Positions 9,241 to 18,364 of a stretch of DNA of 64,000 nucleotides are shown piece by piece (within the stretch, counting starts at the first letter, position 1; every line of letters begins with the position of its first letter). The notes beneath the pieces are model-generated. The model was not told where the DNA came from, searched no databases, and was given only the letters and a program-made list of their open reading frames with translations. Source of the DNA: Ignavibacteriota bacterium (GTDB lineage: Bacteria > Bacteroidota > Ignavibacteria > UBA10030 > UBA6906); contig JADJHP010000012.1 of NCBI GenBank assembly GCA_016707525.1, forward strand, positions 91,030 to 155,029, read 5' to 3'. The position numbers were made by a program, and so were the translations under genes.

Positions 9241-11340
9241 ATGGCGTTCTCTTCGAACAAGACCGCATCGGCCATTCTCCTCGGCCTGATATGCCTTGCC
9301 TCCTGCGCCCCGAAACCGTCCGGACAACCGGCGTATGAAGGAGTCTACTGCCGGGGAGAAGGGGACACGACGTATCTCCGCCTGATCGACGAGTCGTTCG
9401 CGTTCTTCGATCCCAACCCCATCGTGCCAAACCTCGCCATGCTCTACAAACCCGAATGGGATACGTTCGTGGAGGGCGCGGGCTGGAACGCATGGTGGAT
9501 CCAGAACAGCTACGGGTTCTCGTATGCCGCCACGCCATTTCTCCAGGAACCATGGTTCTCCATCCTCCAGCGGTCGTGGGACCTGCACTGGGATAACCAG
9601 GGCGACGGCAAACGTATGAGCATGTGGGATGGCAGTCCGACGGGTGCGTGGTTCTCCGGGCTTATCGCGCCCGACGGAAGTTTGGGCGACATGGCGCGGC
9701 CGCACGAGATCGGATTCAAACAGGGCGATGGCGACCAGAACGTGCACGACTGGTTCTACGAGGCCGCTGCGGCCGGACTGGTGATGCAGTCGGAGATCCT
9801 CCTGGCAAACCGCGACACGGCAGCGATGCGTCATTATCTGCCGAAGATGGAACGCGCCTGTGCGTTCATCGAATGCACGAGGGATCCGAAGAACAACCTG
9901 TTCCTCGTCGGCCCGGCCAGCAACCTGCTCGCGCCAAGCTACGGAGGTGTGAGGAAGCTGGACGGTTCGCTGGGAAAGGGATACCTTGCCGGACTTTCCA
10001 TAACGTATCTCGCGGCGCTCGACAGGATGGCAGAGTTGTATCTGATCACGGGCGAGAAGGACAAGCTGGAACTCTGCAAGAAACGGCAGGAGATCACACG
10101 CAGTTCGTTGCCCCTGTTGTTGACGACCGAGGGTTACTTCGTGAAGAGCATCGAACCCGGTGGGATCAGGCACGGCGTTCTCGGGCAGGAGCCGCACAAC
10201 TATCTCGAGGGCGTAGCGAATGCCGATGCGGTCGCACTCCGGGTGGTCGACCACCGCACCGCGGAGAGCATCTACACGCGCATCGCATCATATCCGGCGA
10301 TCCGGCCGTTCGATTTCCTGCTCACCAATGCCCCTTCTCTGGATGATACATACTGGGAAGGAAAGGGGGCCTTTCCGGGTGCCGGCACCGAAGTGTTCCG
10401 TCAGTTCGGACACTGGGTGGACGGCGGGGCGTGGGGAACGGTGGAAGGGCGCGCGATACTGATGTACTCCCGTCTCGGACGGTTCGACGACATCCTCCGC
10501 TCCGGCGTGCGTGCCATGAAGTGGGCGAAGGACTTCCGGATGGATGCGCCATGGTCGCAGCAGGGTGAGAACACGGACAATCTCTGGTCGGATTCCGGCG
10601 AGCATCATGTCGGCGGCGTCAGCGTCATGATCGACAACTTCGCGATCCCCGCGGCGACGGTCCGCGGACTCTTCGACTACGAATACCGTTCTGACAGGCT
10701 GATCCTGCGCCCGCGCGTACCGGGTTCGATCACCTACTACGAGCAGAAGCAGTCCGTGCGGTTCGGAGAGAAGAGGCTCTTTCTGTCGTGCCGCAACGGC
10801 GGCCCGCGTGTGAAGGCCGTGAAAGTCAATGGACGGCCGCAGGAAGGAACGACGCCCGACGAGGTCGTACTGCTCTTTGCCACATTGCCGGACGAGGCAA
10901 GGATCGAGATCGTGACCGAAGGTGGGTCGCCTGCTGTGTCCGCCGATGTTGTATACCCGCGGGTACCGGCTCTGGACGCCGCACGACGATCTGCTTCCGG
11001 CGGCAGCGATAGCCTCGGGGCACGGTTGAGGAAGCCGTACGCAGTTCTCTCCCGGTTCAGGGCGCTGATCGCAAAGGAACCGGGAGCGGACTATGAGCGC
11101 GCATTCGTGGGTGCGGCGCTGCGTGCATTCGAAAGCTGCGCCATGCGCGCGTCGCTGGATCCCGGGCCGGGCTACTACCGCGTGGTGACCGCCGAACGGA
11201 AGGCTACAATGCAGAAGTTCTATGAGAATGCTGCGCTGGGGATGTATGATGGGCTCGACCGACGGATGTCAGCGGCTGCCGGCGTAAAAGACGCTCAGGG
11301 ATGGCGTATCCGGAAGCTGTTCAAGCAAGCGCGGCGATAG
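9241..11340 (+). CDS. lipoprotein, probable (alpha/alpha)6-barrel glycosidase-like enzyme
   Basis: 699 residues from ATG 9241. This start gives a classical lipoprotein signal (ASAILLGLICLASC, lipobox LASC); an upstream ATG at 9163 would add 26 residues and bury it. The body is rich in Trp and acidic residues, with segments such as WNAWWIQNSYGFSYAATPF, FKQGDGDQNVHDWFYEAAAA, QFGHWVDGGAWGTVEGRAIL and WSDSGEHHVGGVSVMIDNF. The spacing of hairpin helices and the C-terminal beta-sandwich-like piece (RLILRPRVPGSITYYEQ) resemble six-hairpin glycosidases such as GH65/GH78/GH94-like enzymes, but I cannot assign a family. It is probably anchored in the outer membrane or periplasm. It converges with the ars operon with only five bases between the stops. 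Confidence 0.75.
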   Translation: MAFSSNKTASAILLGLICLASCAPKPSGQPAYEGVYCRGEGDTTYLRLIDESFAFFDPNPIVPNLAMLYKPEWDTFVEGAGWNAWWIQNSYGFSYAATPFLQEPWFSILQRSWDLHWDNQGDGKRMSMWDGSPTGAWFSGLIAPDGSLGDMARPHEIGFKQGDGDQNVHDWFYEAAAAGLVMQSEILLANRDTAAMRHYLPKMERACAFIECTRDPKNNLFLVGPASNLLAPSYGGVRKLDGSLGKGYLAGLSITYLAALDRMAELYLITGEKDKLELCKKRQEITRSSLPLLLTTEGYFVKSIEPGGIRHGVLGQEPHNYLEGVANADAVALRVVDHRTAESIYTRIASYPAIRPFDFLLTNAPSLDDTYWEGKGAFPGAGTEVFRQFGHWVDGGAWGTVEGRAILMYSRLGRFDDILRSGVRAMKWAKDFRMDAPWSQQGENTDNLWSDSGEHHVGGVSVMIDNFAIPAATVRGLFDYEYRSDRLILRPRVPGSITYYEQKQSVRFGEKRLFLSCRNGGPRVKAVKVNGRPQEGTTPDEVVLLFATLPDEARIEIVTEGGSPAVSADVVYPRVPALDAARRSASGGSDSLGARLRKPYAVLSRFRALIAKEPGADYERAFVGAALRAFESCAMRASLDPGPGYYRVVTAERKATMQKFYENAALGMYDGLDRRMSAAAGVKDAQGWRIRKLFKQARR

Positions 11341-11345
11341 AACGA

Positions 11346-12048
11346 TCAGAGCAGGAGCCAGAGGTTATATATTCCCGCCAGAAGCACAAGGACCCCGGCA
11401 CCACGACGAAGCCACACCGCCACAGGACTCGAAGAGGTCCAGGCCAGGTAGCGTGCGATGGTCTGGGTAAGGGTACCGGCGACAACGATGACACCGGCGT
11501 GACCGAGTGCGAAGGCGGAGAGCAGCAGAACAGAGAACCAGATGTGATCGGAGGCCGCGGAGAAGACGAGGCCGAGGATCGGGGCGAGGAAGGCGAACGT
11601 GCATGGCCCGAGCCCCAGGCCGAACATCAGTCCGAGCATGAAGATGCCTGAACCGCTCCGCCGCGCTGATGTGTTGCCGCCGTATCCCACCCCAGGGGAG
11701 ACGAATGACGTCGAGCAATGCCAGCCCCATCACGAGGAAGACGGCGGCGAGCAGGATATTGCCCCACTCGCCGATATCGCCCAGGATCCGGCCAAGCATC
11801 GCGGTCAGGATGCCGAGAAGAGCGATCGAAAGCAGGATCCCCAGCGCGAAGATCGTCGAGAGGAGCAGCGCCCGTGTGGTCGTCCGCTCTGTCTCGGCGG
11901 TGATGTAGCCAACGATCAGGGGGATACTGCTCAGGTGGCAGGGGCTGAGAAGGATGCTCGCGACCCCCCATGCGAGAGAAGCACCGGCCGCCATCACAAC
12001 ACTGCCGCCCAGTGCGAGCGAGAGGTACGTGAAGAGTTCCTCGATCAT
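11346..12048 (-). CDS. ccdA: CcdA/DsbD-like thiol-disulfide membrane transporter, one frameshift
   Basis: Last gene of the ars operon, carrying electrons across the membrane to extracytoplasmic thioredoxin-like partners. The N-terminal half has the first conserved Cys motif in VASILLSPCHLSSIPLIVGY; the C-terminal half has the second in GLMFGLGLGPCTFAFLAPIL. These pair-bearing helices define the CcdA fold, with about six membrane segments. The halves are in different frames. Removing one base from the CCCC or GGGG run near 11692-11702 joins DVIRLP to the frame reading SGSGIFMLGL, giving 233 residues, which is normal for CcdA. It overlaps the upstream thioredoxin gene by 4 bases, so the two are co-translated and probably partners. 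Confidence 0.8.
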
Positions 12049-12440
12049 CGCCGGCCTTGCACGTTCAGTCCATGCTTCCTGAGAAGGGTGTCGATCTCCG
12101 CCTCGGCAAAGAACCCCTCGTGGCGGAACACTTCCTTCCCTGCACCATCCAGGAATACCTGTGTGGGGATCACACGCACGCCGTATTCCTTCCCGAACTT
12201 CTTCTGTTCCGCCTTCCAGACATCATAAAAGACGACGCGTATCTGGTCGCCATAGCGTTGCTGGATGCTCTTGAGTATGGGCTGCATCATCCGGCAGGGG
12301 ATGCATTTGTCGGAGCCGAGTTCGACGAATGTGATCCGGGGGGGTGTCGTCTTCCCGCCATCCTGAGCATGGGCGGGCAGAATACTCAATGCGCAGAGCA
12401 GCGCGACGATCTGCAGGGTTCGTGTCATGCGGATGTACAA
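12045..12440 (-). CDS. exported thioredoxin-family protein (CxxC = CIPC)
   Basis: About 131 residues from TTG 12440, chosen because GGAGG lies 5 bases upstream. ATG 12428 or ATG 12461 are alternatives. A signal peptide (TLQIVALLCALSILPAHAQ) is followed by a thioredoxin fold with the active site GSDKCIPCRMMQPILK and the cis-Pro segment GVRVIPTQVFLD. It should act in the periplasm, reduced by the CcdA protein encoded immediately downstream (4-base overlap). Position in the ars operon suggests it supplies reducing power to periplasmic thiols affected by arsenite, but that is inference. Confidence 0.85.
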   Translation of the reverse strand: MYIRMTRTLQIVALLCALSILPAHAQDGGKTTPPRITFVELGSDKCIPCRMMQPILKSIQQRYGDQIRVVFYDVWKAEQKKFGKEYGVRVIPTQVFLDGAGKEVFRHEGFFAEAEIDTLLRKHGLNVQGRR

Positions 12441-12477
12441 GGCAACCTCCATTGGGATCATTGTACCCGGGCCGTGA

Positions 12478-13527
12478 TCATACGGCGGGGGCGAAGTATC
12501 TGGTGCGAAGCCGTAACGCGACGTTCACCAGGGCAAGCATGACCGGCACTTCCACGAGCGGGCCGATCACTGCCGCGAAGGCCTCGCCGGAACTGATGCC
12601 GAAGACCGCAACGGCCACCGCGATCGCGAGTTCGAAGTTGTTGCTTGCCGCGGTAAAGGAAAGGGTGACGGTCTTGCCGTAGTCCGCTCCCATCCTGCGG
12701 CTGAGAACAAAGGATACCAGGAACATCACCACGAAGTAGATGATGAGGGGGATGGCGATCCGCAGGACGTCCATCGGGATCCTGACGATGTACTCGCCCT
12801 TCAGGGAGAACATGACAAGGATCGTGAAGAGCAGGGCGATGAGCGTGATCGGGCTGATCGTCGGAATGAACGATGTGGTATACCATGTGTCACCTTTGAG
12901 CTTCCGGAGAACGATGCGTGTCAGCAGTCCGGCAAGAAAGGGGATCCCGAGATAGATGAAGACGCTCTCGGCGACCTGTCCGATGGTGATGTCAACGACA
13001 AACGTTGTGAGTCCGAGCCAGGCCGGAACAACGGTCAAGAAGACATACGCATAGACAGAAAAGAACAGGACCTGGAAGATGGAGTTGAACGCGACGAGCC
13101 CCGCGGCGTACTCGCGGTCGCCGTGCGCAAGATCATTCCAGACGATCACCATGGCGATGCACCGGGCCAGCCCGATGATGATCAGCCCGGCCATATACGC
13201 GGGGTACTCGCGCAGAAAGACGATCGCCAGGACAAACATCAGGACGGGGCCAATGACCCAGTTCTGGATGAGCGAGAGGACCAGGACCTTTTTGTTGCGG
13301 AACACGTCGCCCAACTCCTCATAGCGGACCTTTGCCAGGGGAGGATACATCATGAGGATCAGCCCGATGGCGATGGGGATGTTGGTGGTCCCTGATTGGA
13401 ATCCGCTCCAGAAGCCTACGATGCCCGGCGAGAGGTATCCCCACAGGACACCGGCAAGCATCGCCAGGAATATCCAGAGCGTCAGGTAGCGGTCGAGGAA
13501 GGATAGATTCTTGGTCACGGACGTCAT
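12478..13527 (-). CDS. acr3: arsenite efflux permease, ACR3 family
   Basis: 349 residues, about ten membrane helices. ACR3 signatures are present: GIVGFWSGFQSGTTNIPIAI near the N-terminus, the essential Cys in IGLARCIAMVIVWNDLA, and GPLVEVPVMLALVNVALR at the C-terminus. ACR3 proteins expel arsenite (and sometimes antimonite) using the proton motive force. The gene lies 12 bases downstream of the ArsP-type permease and is transcribed with it. Length matches the family (340-360 residues). Regulation by the ArsR at the head of the operon is expected. Confidence 0.95.
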   Translation of the reverse strand: MTSVTKNLSFLDRYLTLWIFLAMLAGVLWGYLSPGIVGFWSGFQSGTTNIPIAIGLILMMYPPLAKVRYEELGDVFRNKKVLVLSLIQNWVIGPVLMFVLAIVFLREYPAYMAGLIIIGLARCIAMVIVWNDLAHGDREYAAGLVAFNSIFQVLFFSVYAYVFLTVVPAWLGLTTFVVDITIGQVAESVFIYLGIPFLAGLLTRIVLRKLKGDTWYTTSFIPTISPITLIALLFTILVMFSLKGEYIVRIPMDVLRIAIPLIIYFVVMFLVSFVLSRRMGADYGKTVTLSFTAASNNFELAIAVAVAVFGISSGEAFAAVIGPLVEVPVMLALVNVALRLRTRYFAPAV

Positions 13528-13539
13528 CGTTGCCTCGCG

Positions 13540-14550
13540 TTAGTAGATGGCGTTGAAGAGATAGCCGACCAGCAGGATGCCGGTCCCGACCACCCCCACG
13601 AAGATCGCGATCAGGGGGAGCTTGATCACTTTGCGCAGGATGATGGTCTCGGGGAGGGAGAGCCCGATGACAGCCATCATGAATGCCAGCGTTGTCCCCA
13701 GCGAGGCACCCTTTTCGAGAAGAGCATGGACGATGGGGATGATCCCGGCAGCATTAGAATAGAGGGGGATGCCGATCAGCACGGAGACGGGGACGGCCCA
13801 CCAGGCAGATCTGCCCATGATACCCGCAAGGAAATTCTCGGGGACATAGCCATGCACCCCGGCACCGACGGCTATGCCCGCGATGACATAGGGCCACACT
13901 TTACCGACGACCTCGCGCACTGACTGGAAGCCCATGGTGATCCGGTCGCTGAACTTCAGGGAGATCTCATCAGGATGCTGCTGTGCATGGATGGCCAGGA
14001 CCCAATCCTCGATATAGCGCTCGACCTTCAGTTTCCCGATCACGTACCCGGAGGCGATGGCGATGACCAGTCCGGTGGAGGCGTAGAGCAATGCCGTCTG
14101 CCAGCCGAAGAGCCCCCAGAGCAGAACGAGGGCGACCTCGTTGATCATCGGTGCCGCGACGAGGAAGGAGAATGTGACACCCAGTGGTATCCCGGTCTCG
14201 ACGAACCCGATGAAGAGCGGTACGGCCGAACACGAACAGAAGGGAGTGACGACGCCGAGGCTTGCCGCCAGGACGTTCCCTGCGAACAACGGCTTGTTGG
14301 CGAGCATACGCCGGGTACGTTCGGGTGAGAAATAGCTCCTGATGATGCCGACACCGAAGACCACGATGACGAGGAGGAGAAGGACCTTGGGCACTTCGAA
14401 GACAAAGAACCGGACCGCATCGGTCAGGTGCCCTGCCGGCGGAAGGGGGAGGAGTCCGACGAATGCGGACGTGATCGGATCCAGGAAGGCATAGACCACG
14501 ATCCACAGGACGAGGAAGCTCACCGCTGCCGTAATGGGCGAGAGTTTCAC
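13540..14550 (-). CDS. arsP: ArsP-type permease (organoarsenical efflux)
   Basis: 336 residues with roughly eight membrane segments and the hallmark TPFCSCSAVPLFIGFVE, followed by GIPLGVTFSFLVAAPMINE. This is the DUF318/ArsP permease family; characterised ArsP members export trivalent organoarsenicals such as methylarsenite, with the CSC cysteines important for activity. The start codon overlaps the end of the small thioredoxin gene by 4 bases. The combination with ArsR and ACR3 supports an arsenical substrate rather than another metal, though DUF318 permeases as a whole are diverse. Confidence 0.85.
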   Translation of the reverse strand: MKLSPITAAVSFLVLWIVVYAFLDPITSAFVGLLPLPPAGHLTDAVRFFVFEVPKVLLLLVIVVFGVGIIRSYFSPERTRRMLANKPLFAGNVLAASLGVVTPFCSCSAVPLFIGFVETGIPLGVTFSFLVAAPMINEVALVLLWGLFGWQTALLYASTGLVIAIASGYVIGKLKVERYIEDWVLAIHAQQHPDEISLKFSDRITMGFQSVREVVGKVWPYVIAGIAVGAGVHGYVPENFLAGIMGRSAWWAVPVSVLIGIPLYSNAAGIIPIVHALLEKGASLGTTLAFMMAVIGLSLPETIILRKVIKLPLIAIFVGVVGTGILLVGYLFNAIY

Positions 14551-14807
14551 GCCTGGATGCCGGCAGAAGAGGTGTGTTGCTGGATCAGCGTCTTCAACGC
14601 GTCCACGGACGGGACACTTCCGGAAAGCACGACCTTGCCGTCGATGACGAGTCCGGGTGTGCGCATGATGCCGTAGGAGGCGATCTGCTGGTAGTCCTCG
14701 ACCTTCTCGATGAGCGGTGCGGGCGTCATGCCTTCCACGGCTTCATGGGTGCGGCGTTCGAGGGTCTTACAGTTCATGCAACCGGGTCCAAGTACTTTGA
14801 TGACCAT
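14547..14807 (-). CDS. small thioredoxin-family protein (redox-active disulfide protein 2 type)
   Basis: 86 residues, cytosolic, a minimal thioredoxin/glutaredoxin fold with the active site GPGCMNCKTLERR near the N-terminus and cis-Pro in IMRTPGLVIDGKVVLSG. Proteins of this type are very often encoded next to DUF318/ArsP permeases, as here with a 4-base overlap. It may hold or deliver a thiol-bound substrate or keep permease cysteines reduced; the exact role is not established. Confidence 0.9.
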   Translation of the reverse strand: MVIKVLGPGCMNCKTLERRTHEAVEGMTPAPLIEKVEDYQQIASYGIMRTPGLVIDGKVVLSGSVPSVDALKTLIQQHTSSAGIQA

Positions 14808-14867
14808 CGGAATGTTCCTTACGCTGGGATATCTTGTATGATGACGGAATGAACGGAAACACAGGGA

Positions 14868-15215
14868 TCAGAGACTGCACAACTTGTTCCGGTCCACCGT
14901 GTGGGCCTTCTCACGGTCGGCCTTGATCTGCAGCTCCGTCTCGAGTCCTGTCTTGAGCGCCGAAAGGAGAGGCCGGATGAGGGTGTCGCGTGTGGCGGAG
15001 TTCAGTTTGTAGTTCACCCACTTGCCGTCCCTGGAATCCGTGATCAGTCCGGCGTCGCAGAGGATGGTCAGGTGTTTGGACACGGTGGAGGTGGAGAGTC
15101 CGAGGATGGCGCGGACCTCGCACACGCACAGTTCCCGTTCCTCGAGCATCTTCACGATGCGGAGGCGGCTGGGGTGGCTGAGTGCCCTGAAGATCGTAAC
15201 GGTCTTGCGGTCCAT
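14868..15215 (-). CDS. arsR: ArsR-family arsenic-responsive repressor
   Basis: 115 residues with a winged helix-turn-helix. The metal-binding helix carries ELCVCEVRAILGLSTSTVSK, the classical ELCVC arsenite-sensing pair of cysteines of ArsR. It is the first gene of the minus-strand operon arsR-thioredoxin-arsP-acr3-thioredoxin-ccdA. A perfect palindrome lies 7 bases upstream of the start codon, so autorepression relieved by As(III)/Sb(III) is likely. Confidence 0.92.
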   Translation of the reverse strand: MDRKTVTIFRALSHPSRLRIVKMLEERELCVCEVRAILGLSTSTVSKHLTILCDAGLITDSRDGKWVNYKLNSATRDTLIRPLLSALKTGLETELQIKADREKAHTVDRNKLCSL

Positions 15216-15221
15216 TCTCTC

Positions 15222-15241
15222 ATTTCGTTAACTAACGAAAT
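15222..15241. promoter_or_regulatory. ArsR operator palindrome
   Basis: ATTTCGTTA and TAACGAAAT are perfect 9-base inverted repeats with a 2-base centre (AC), placed 7-26 bases upstream of arsR. AT-rich 'ATTTCGTTA' half-sites of this type are usual for ArsR repressors whose own gene is autoregulated. Confidence 0.85.
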
Positions 15242-15450
15242 GTAAGGGTCTCCTCGTCAAAAAGCAAGCGGGGGGCCTGAATCCTTGCCCGGGGGATCCG
15301 TCAGGCCAGCATTACCTGCGGGTCGGCACGACCATGGTCTCCTATATAGAGAGTCGCGCTTTGCTCTACGTCCTGATTTTGCTACTTTTCACTAGAGCGT
15401 GCACCAACTGTGTTTCATTGAGACGTGCTGGACCAGCGAAGATCCCTGCC

Positions 15451-16740
15451 ATGAAAACTATACGTTCAGTGAGGCCGCGGCGGCCTCTGTGTTCCCTGAG
15501 AGAAGCGGTGGGAGCCCTTCTGCTTTCTTCGCTCCTGGCATCCTGCGTCGCATCGCACGGCAGCAGCAACCAGTCCATGCACTGGGTAGGGACCTGGGCC
15601 ACGGCACCGCAACTCGTCGAGACAGGGAATGCTCCGCCGGCGCCGGGGTTGAGCAACAACACGTTGCGGCAGATCGTGCGCGTCTCGATCGGCGGCGACA
15701 GTCTTCGTGTGCGATTCTCGAATGCGTTCAGCACAGAGCCGGTCATCCTTCACGCTGTGCACATTGCGCTCTCCACCGGAGGGGGGACGATCGATCCGGG
15801 GTCCGACAAGGCGTTGGCCTTTGACGGAAAAGAGGAGATCGTCATAGGACCCGGGGCCACGGTCACCTCCGATCCGCTGGCATTCCCGTTGAGGCCTCGC
15901 GCTGATGTTGCGATCACGACCTTCTACGGCGTGAGTCCGGTGGCTCTCACGGGCCATCCAGGGTCACGGACAACGTCGTACCTTTTCGCCGGGAATGCGC
16001 TCTCCCGGGTTGACACAAGCGGCGCGGTGAGGACGGATCATTGGTACACCATCAATGCGATCGACGTGCTTGCTCCTGTCACGGCGGCATGTGTTGCGAT
16101 CCTGGGGAATTCCATTACCGATGGGAGAGGGTCCACGACGAACATGCAGAACCGCTGGCCGGATATCCTCTCAGAGTCCCTTCTCAAGGATCCGGGCACG
16201 TGGCATGTCGGGGTCCTCAACCTGGGCATCGGGGGGAATTGCGTCCTTGCAGGCGGACTGGGGCCGACGGGGGCGAGTCGGTTCGACCGGGATATCCTCG
16301 GACAATCGGGGGTTCGCTGGGCCGTGGTGTTCGAGGGAGTCAACGATATCGGCAAGGTCAAGACGGCCGCTGCCTCGGCGCAGACGGCAACTGATCTCAT
16401 TGCCTCCTACAAGGAGATGGTTGCAAGAGCGCGCGCAAAGAACATCAGGATCTACGGGGGAACCGTTCTCCCGTTCAACGGTAACGGCTACTACAATCAG
16501 TACAGCGAGCAGTGCCGCGTTACAGTGAACGAGTGGATCCGGGGAACGGGCAATTTCGATGCATGCATCGATATGGACATGGTCATGCGCGATCCCCGGG
16601 ATCCCACGCGGTTGTTGTTGCCTGCGTACCAGAACGACGGATTGCACCCCGATGCCGCGGGATACGAGATCATGGGATCATCCGTCGATCATCGGTTGTT
16701 CACCGGACCGGAAGTTCTTCGGACAGGACGCGGCAGGTAA
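15451..16740 (+). CDS. SGNH/GDSL-family hydrolase lipoprotein
   Basis: 429 residues from ATG 15451, which gives a lipoprotein signal (VGALLLSSLLASC). An upstream in-frame GTG/ATG would add 39 unlikely residues. The N-terminal half is a beta-rich domain (HWVGTWATAPQLVETGNAPP). The C-terminal half has the SGNH blocks: ILGNSITDGRG with the catalytic Ser, LNLGIGGN, EGVNDIG with the Asn, and DGLHPDAAGYE with the Asp/His pair. Such proteins are esterases acting on acyl or acetyl groups of sugars. The exact substrate is unknown. The gene converges on the histidine kinase gene with 29 bases between. Confidence 0.9.
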   Translation: MKTIRSVRPRRPLCSLREAVGALLLSSLLASCVASHGSSNQSMHWVGTWATAPQLVETGNAPPAPGLSNNTLRQIVRVSIGGDSLRVRFSNAFSTEPVILHAVHIALSTGGGTIDPGSDKALAFDGKEEIVIGPGATVTSDPLAFPLRPRADVAITTFYGVSPVALTGHPGSRTTSYLFAGNALSRVDTSGAVRTDHWYTINAIDVLAPVTAACVAILGNSITDGRGSTTNMQNRWPDILSESLLKDPGTWHVGVLNLGIGGNCVLAGGLGPTGASRFDRDILGQSGVRWAVVFEGVNDIGKVKTAAASAQTATDLIASYKEMVARARAKNIRIYGGTVLPFNGNGYYNQYSEQCRVTVNEWIRGTGNFDACIDMDMVMRDPRDPTRLLLPAYQNDGLHPDAAGYEIMGSSVDHRLFTGPEVLRTGRGR

Positions 16741-16769
16741 TATCTCGTGAGGTCTGCGCGTACGCAGCC

Positions 16770-18179
16770 TCAGGTCTCGTGCACCCCGGCGTCAAAGGCC
16801 GGCAGGCTGATCCTGAATTCTGTTCTGCCGGGCTCACTGTGCACGGCGATCTCCCCGTTGTGCCAATCCACGATCTTACGGACGATATCCAGCCCCAGTC
16901 CTGTTCCTTCGCCGACCGATTTCGTCGTGAAGAACGGATCGAAGATCTGATCTCTCACCTCCGGAGGGATCCCGGGGCCGTCGTCGATCATTCGCACGAT
17001 CACCGCCGGCCCGTCATGGGATGCGGTCACGACGACATGTCCGTTGTCGGGCGCAGCATCGATCGCATTGTCCAGGAGGTTCATCCAGATCTGGTTGATC
17101 TCTGCGCTGAGGCCGTACGCGGAAGGGAGGTCCGGGCTGATATCGGGAGTGATCGCGATCGACCTGTGCTTTGCCTTCCCGCTGAGGAGCGCGATCGTAT
17201 CCGTCAATCCCGCCGGGACATCCACCGGCCCCTGGACCGGTGCCTGATCCAGATGCGTGAACCCCCTGACCGCAGTGACGAGGGAATGTATACGACCGGC
17301 CGCCCGTTCGATATTGATCGCCAGTGCGCGTGCCTCGCAACCCGTAGTGATCCACCGCAGCGCAGGATCGAGTCCGGCATGCGGGAGCGCTGACGCCACG
17401 CGGTTCAGGGTGTCATCATCGATACCGAGCCGGGCTAATTCTCCCGCCACGCGTGCATCAGCACCATGCGTCTGCAGCCACGCGGCGATCTCCTCCTCCC
17501 GGTCTGACAGGGCGAGGCCCGAGGGCGTCCGGTTCCTTGCTCCATCGACGCAGAGCGCGTGAACGGCCTCGAGGTCATCGAGCTGCGCCGGAGTGAAGCC
17601 GGCCGATCCGCGTTTCCGCGCGGCTTCTTCCACCGCAAGCAGGGCACGCATCACGGCTTTTGCATCGCGCATGGCAGCCGAGGCCGGATTGTTCAGTTCG
17701 TGAGCGAGGCCTGCGGCGAGCTTGCCGAGAGACACCATCTTCTCATTGCGCAGATCTGCCGACGTGAACTTCCGGGCGCGGTCCAGCATTGCATGGACCA
17801 GGATCGAGGTCACTTCGTGGCATTCCCGGATGAGGGCGGGGAATGCGCGCTTGTGGATGGTCAATGATTCGACCGTTTCTTCGACATAGGTATTTCCCGG
17901 CGCAGTCACCAGGCGTGAATACGGGATCAGACCTGTGACGTCGCCACCGTGCCATTCCATGACCCGCCGATGTGCCGCTCCCATGGGGACGTAGATGGCC
18001 AGGCGGCCGGAGAGCACGATCTGCAGCAGTTCCACCATCTGGCCGGGTTCGAGAACGACCTCCCCCGCCGGGTAGTGCATGAGGGTGCCGTGGGTAGCCA
18101 GCCACGTGAGTTCCGTTCGCGGCGCTTTGCCGATCGTCCGGTGTGAGGCAAGGCGGTTGACGAGTTCTTCCGTATCCAT
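16770..18179 (-). CDS. soluble sensor histidine kinase with N-terminal cyclic-nucleotide-binding-like domain
   Basis: 469 residues, no membrane segments. Residues ~15-125 form a CRP/cNMP-binding-like beta-roll (YPAGEVVLEPGQMVELLQIV). The dimerisation helix has the phospho-acceptor His160 in GKLAAGLAHELNNPASAAM. The ATPase domain follows with the N box NLLDNAIDAAP, G1 box DDGPGIP and G2 box GEGTGLGLDIV. It is transcribed away from the response regulator-reductase at 18365; the pairing of these two gene types is recurrent in bacteria. It probably senses a cytosolic small molecule or redox ligand through the cNMP-like domain and phosphorylates Asp62 of that regulator. The ligand cannot be told from sequence. 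Confidence 0.9.
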   Translation of the reverse strand: MDTEELVNRLASHRTIGKAPRTELTWLATHGTLMHYPAGEVVLEPGQMVELLQIVLSGRLAIYVPMGAAHRRVMEWHGGDVTGLIPYSRLVTAPGNTYVEETVESLTIHKRAFPALIRECHEVTSILVHAMLDRARKFTSADLRNEKMVSLGKLAAGLAHELNNPASAAMRDAKAVMRALLAVEEAARKRGSAGFTPAQLDDLEAVHALCVDGARNRTPSGLALSDREEEIAAWLQTHGADARVAGELARLGIDDDTLNRVASALPHAGLDPALRWITTGCEARALAINIERAAGRIHSLVTAVRGFTHLDQAPVQGPVDVPAGLTDTIALLSGKAKHRSIAITPDISPDLPSAYGLSAEINQIWMNLLDNAIDAAPDNGHVVVTASHDGPAVIVRMIDDGPGIPPEVRDQIFDPFFTTKSVGEGTGLGLDIVRKIVDWHNGEIAVHSEPGRTEFRISLPAFDAGVHET

Positions 18180-18364
18180 GCGATCTCCTCTTCAGTGTCC
18201 CCCTTCGTCCTGCATGAATCCACTTCTCTCCGTATTTCTCAGGTAACATCCCAGCCCGTCTTTGGGTTTCCGTGTGCGGACCCCGCACAAGGGACATTTT
18301 TCAGGAACCTGAACAGGAGGAGAGATGTTGCCATCTGAATACGGGTGGGAAGGAGGGATAGGAT

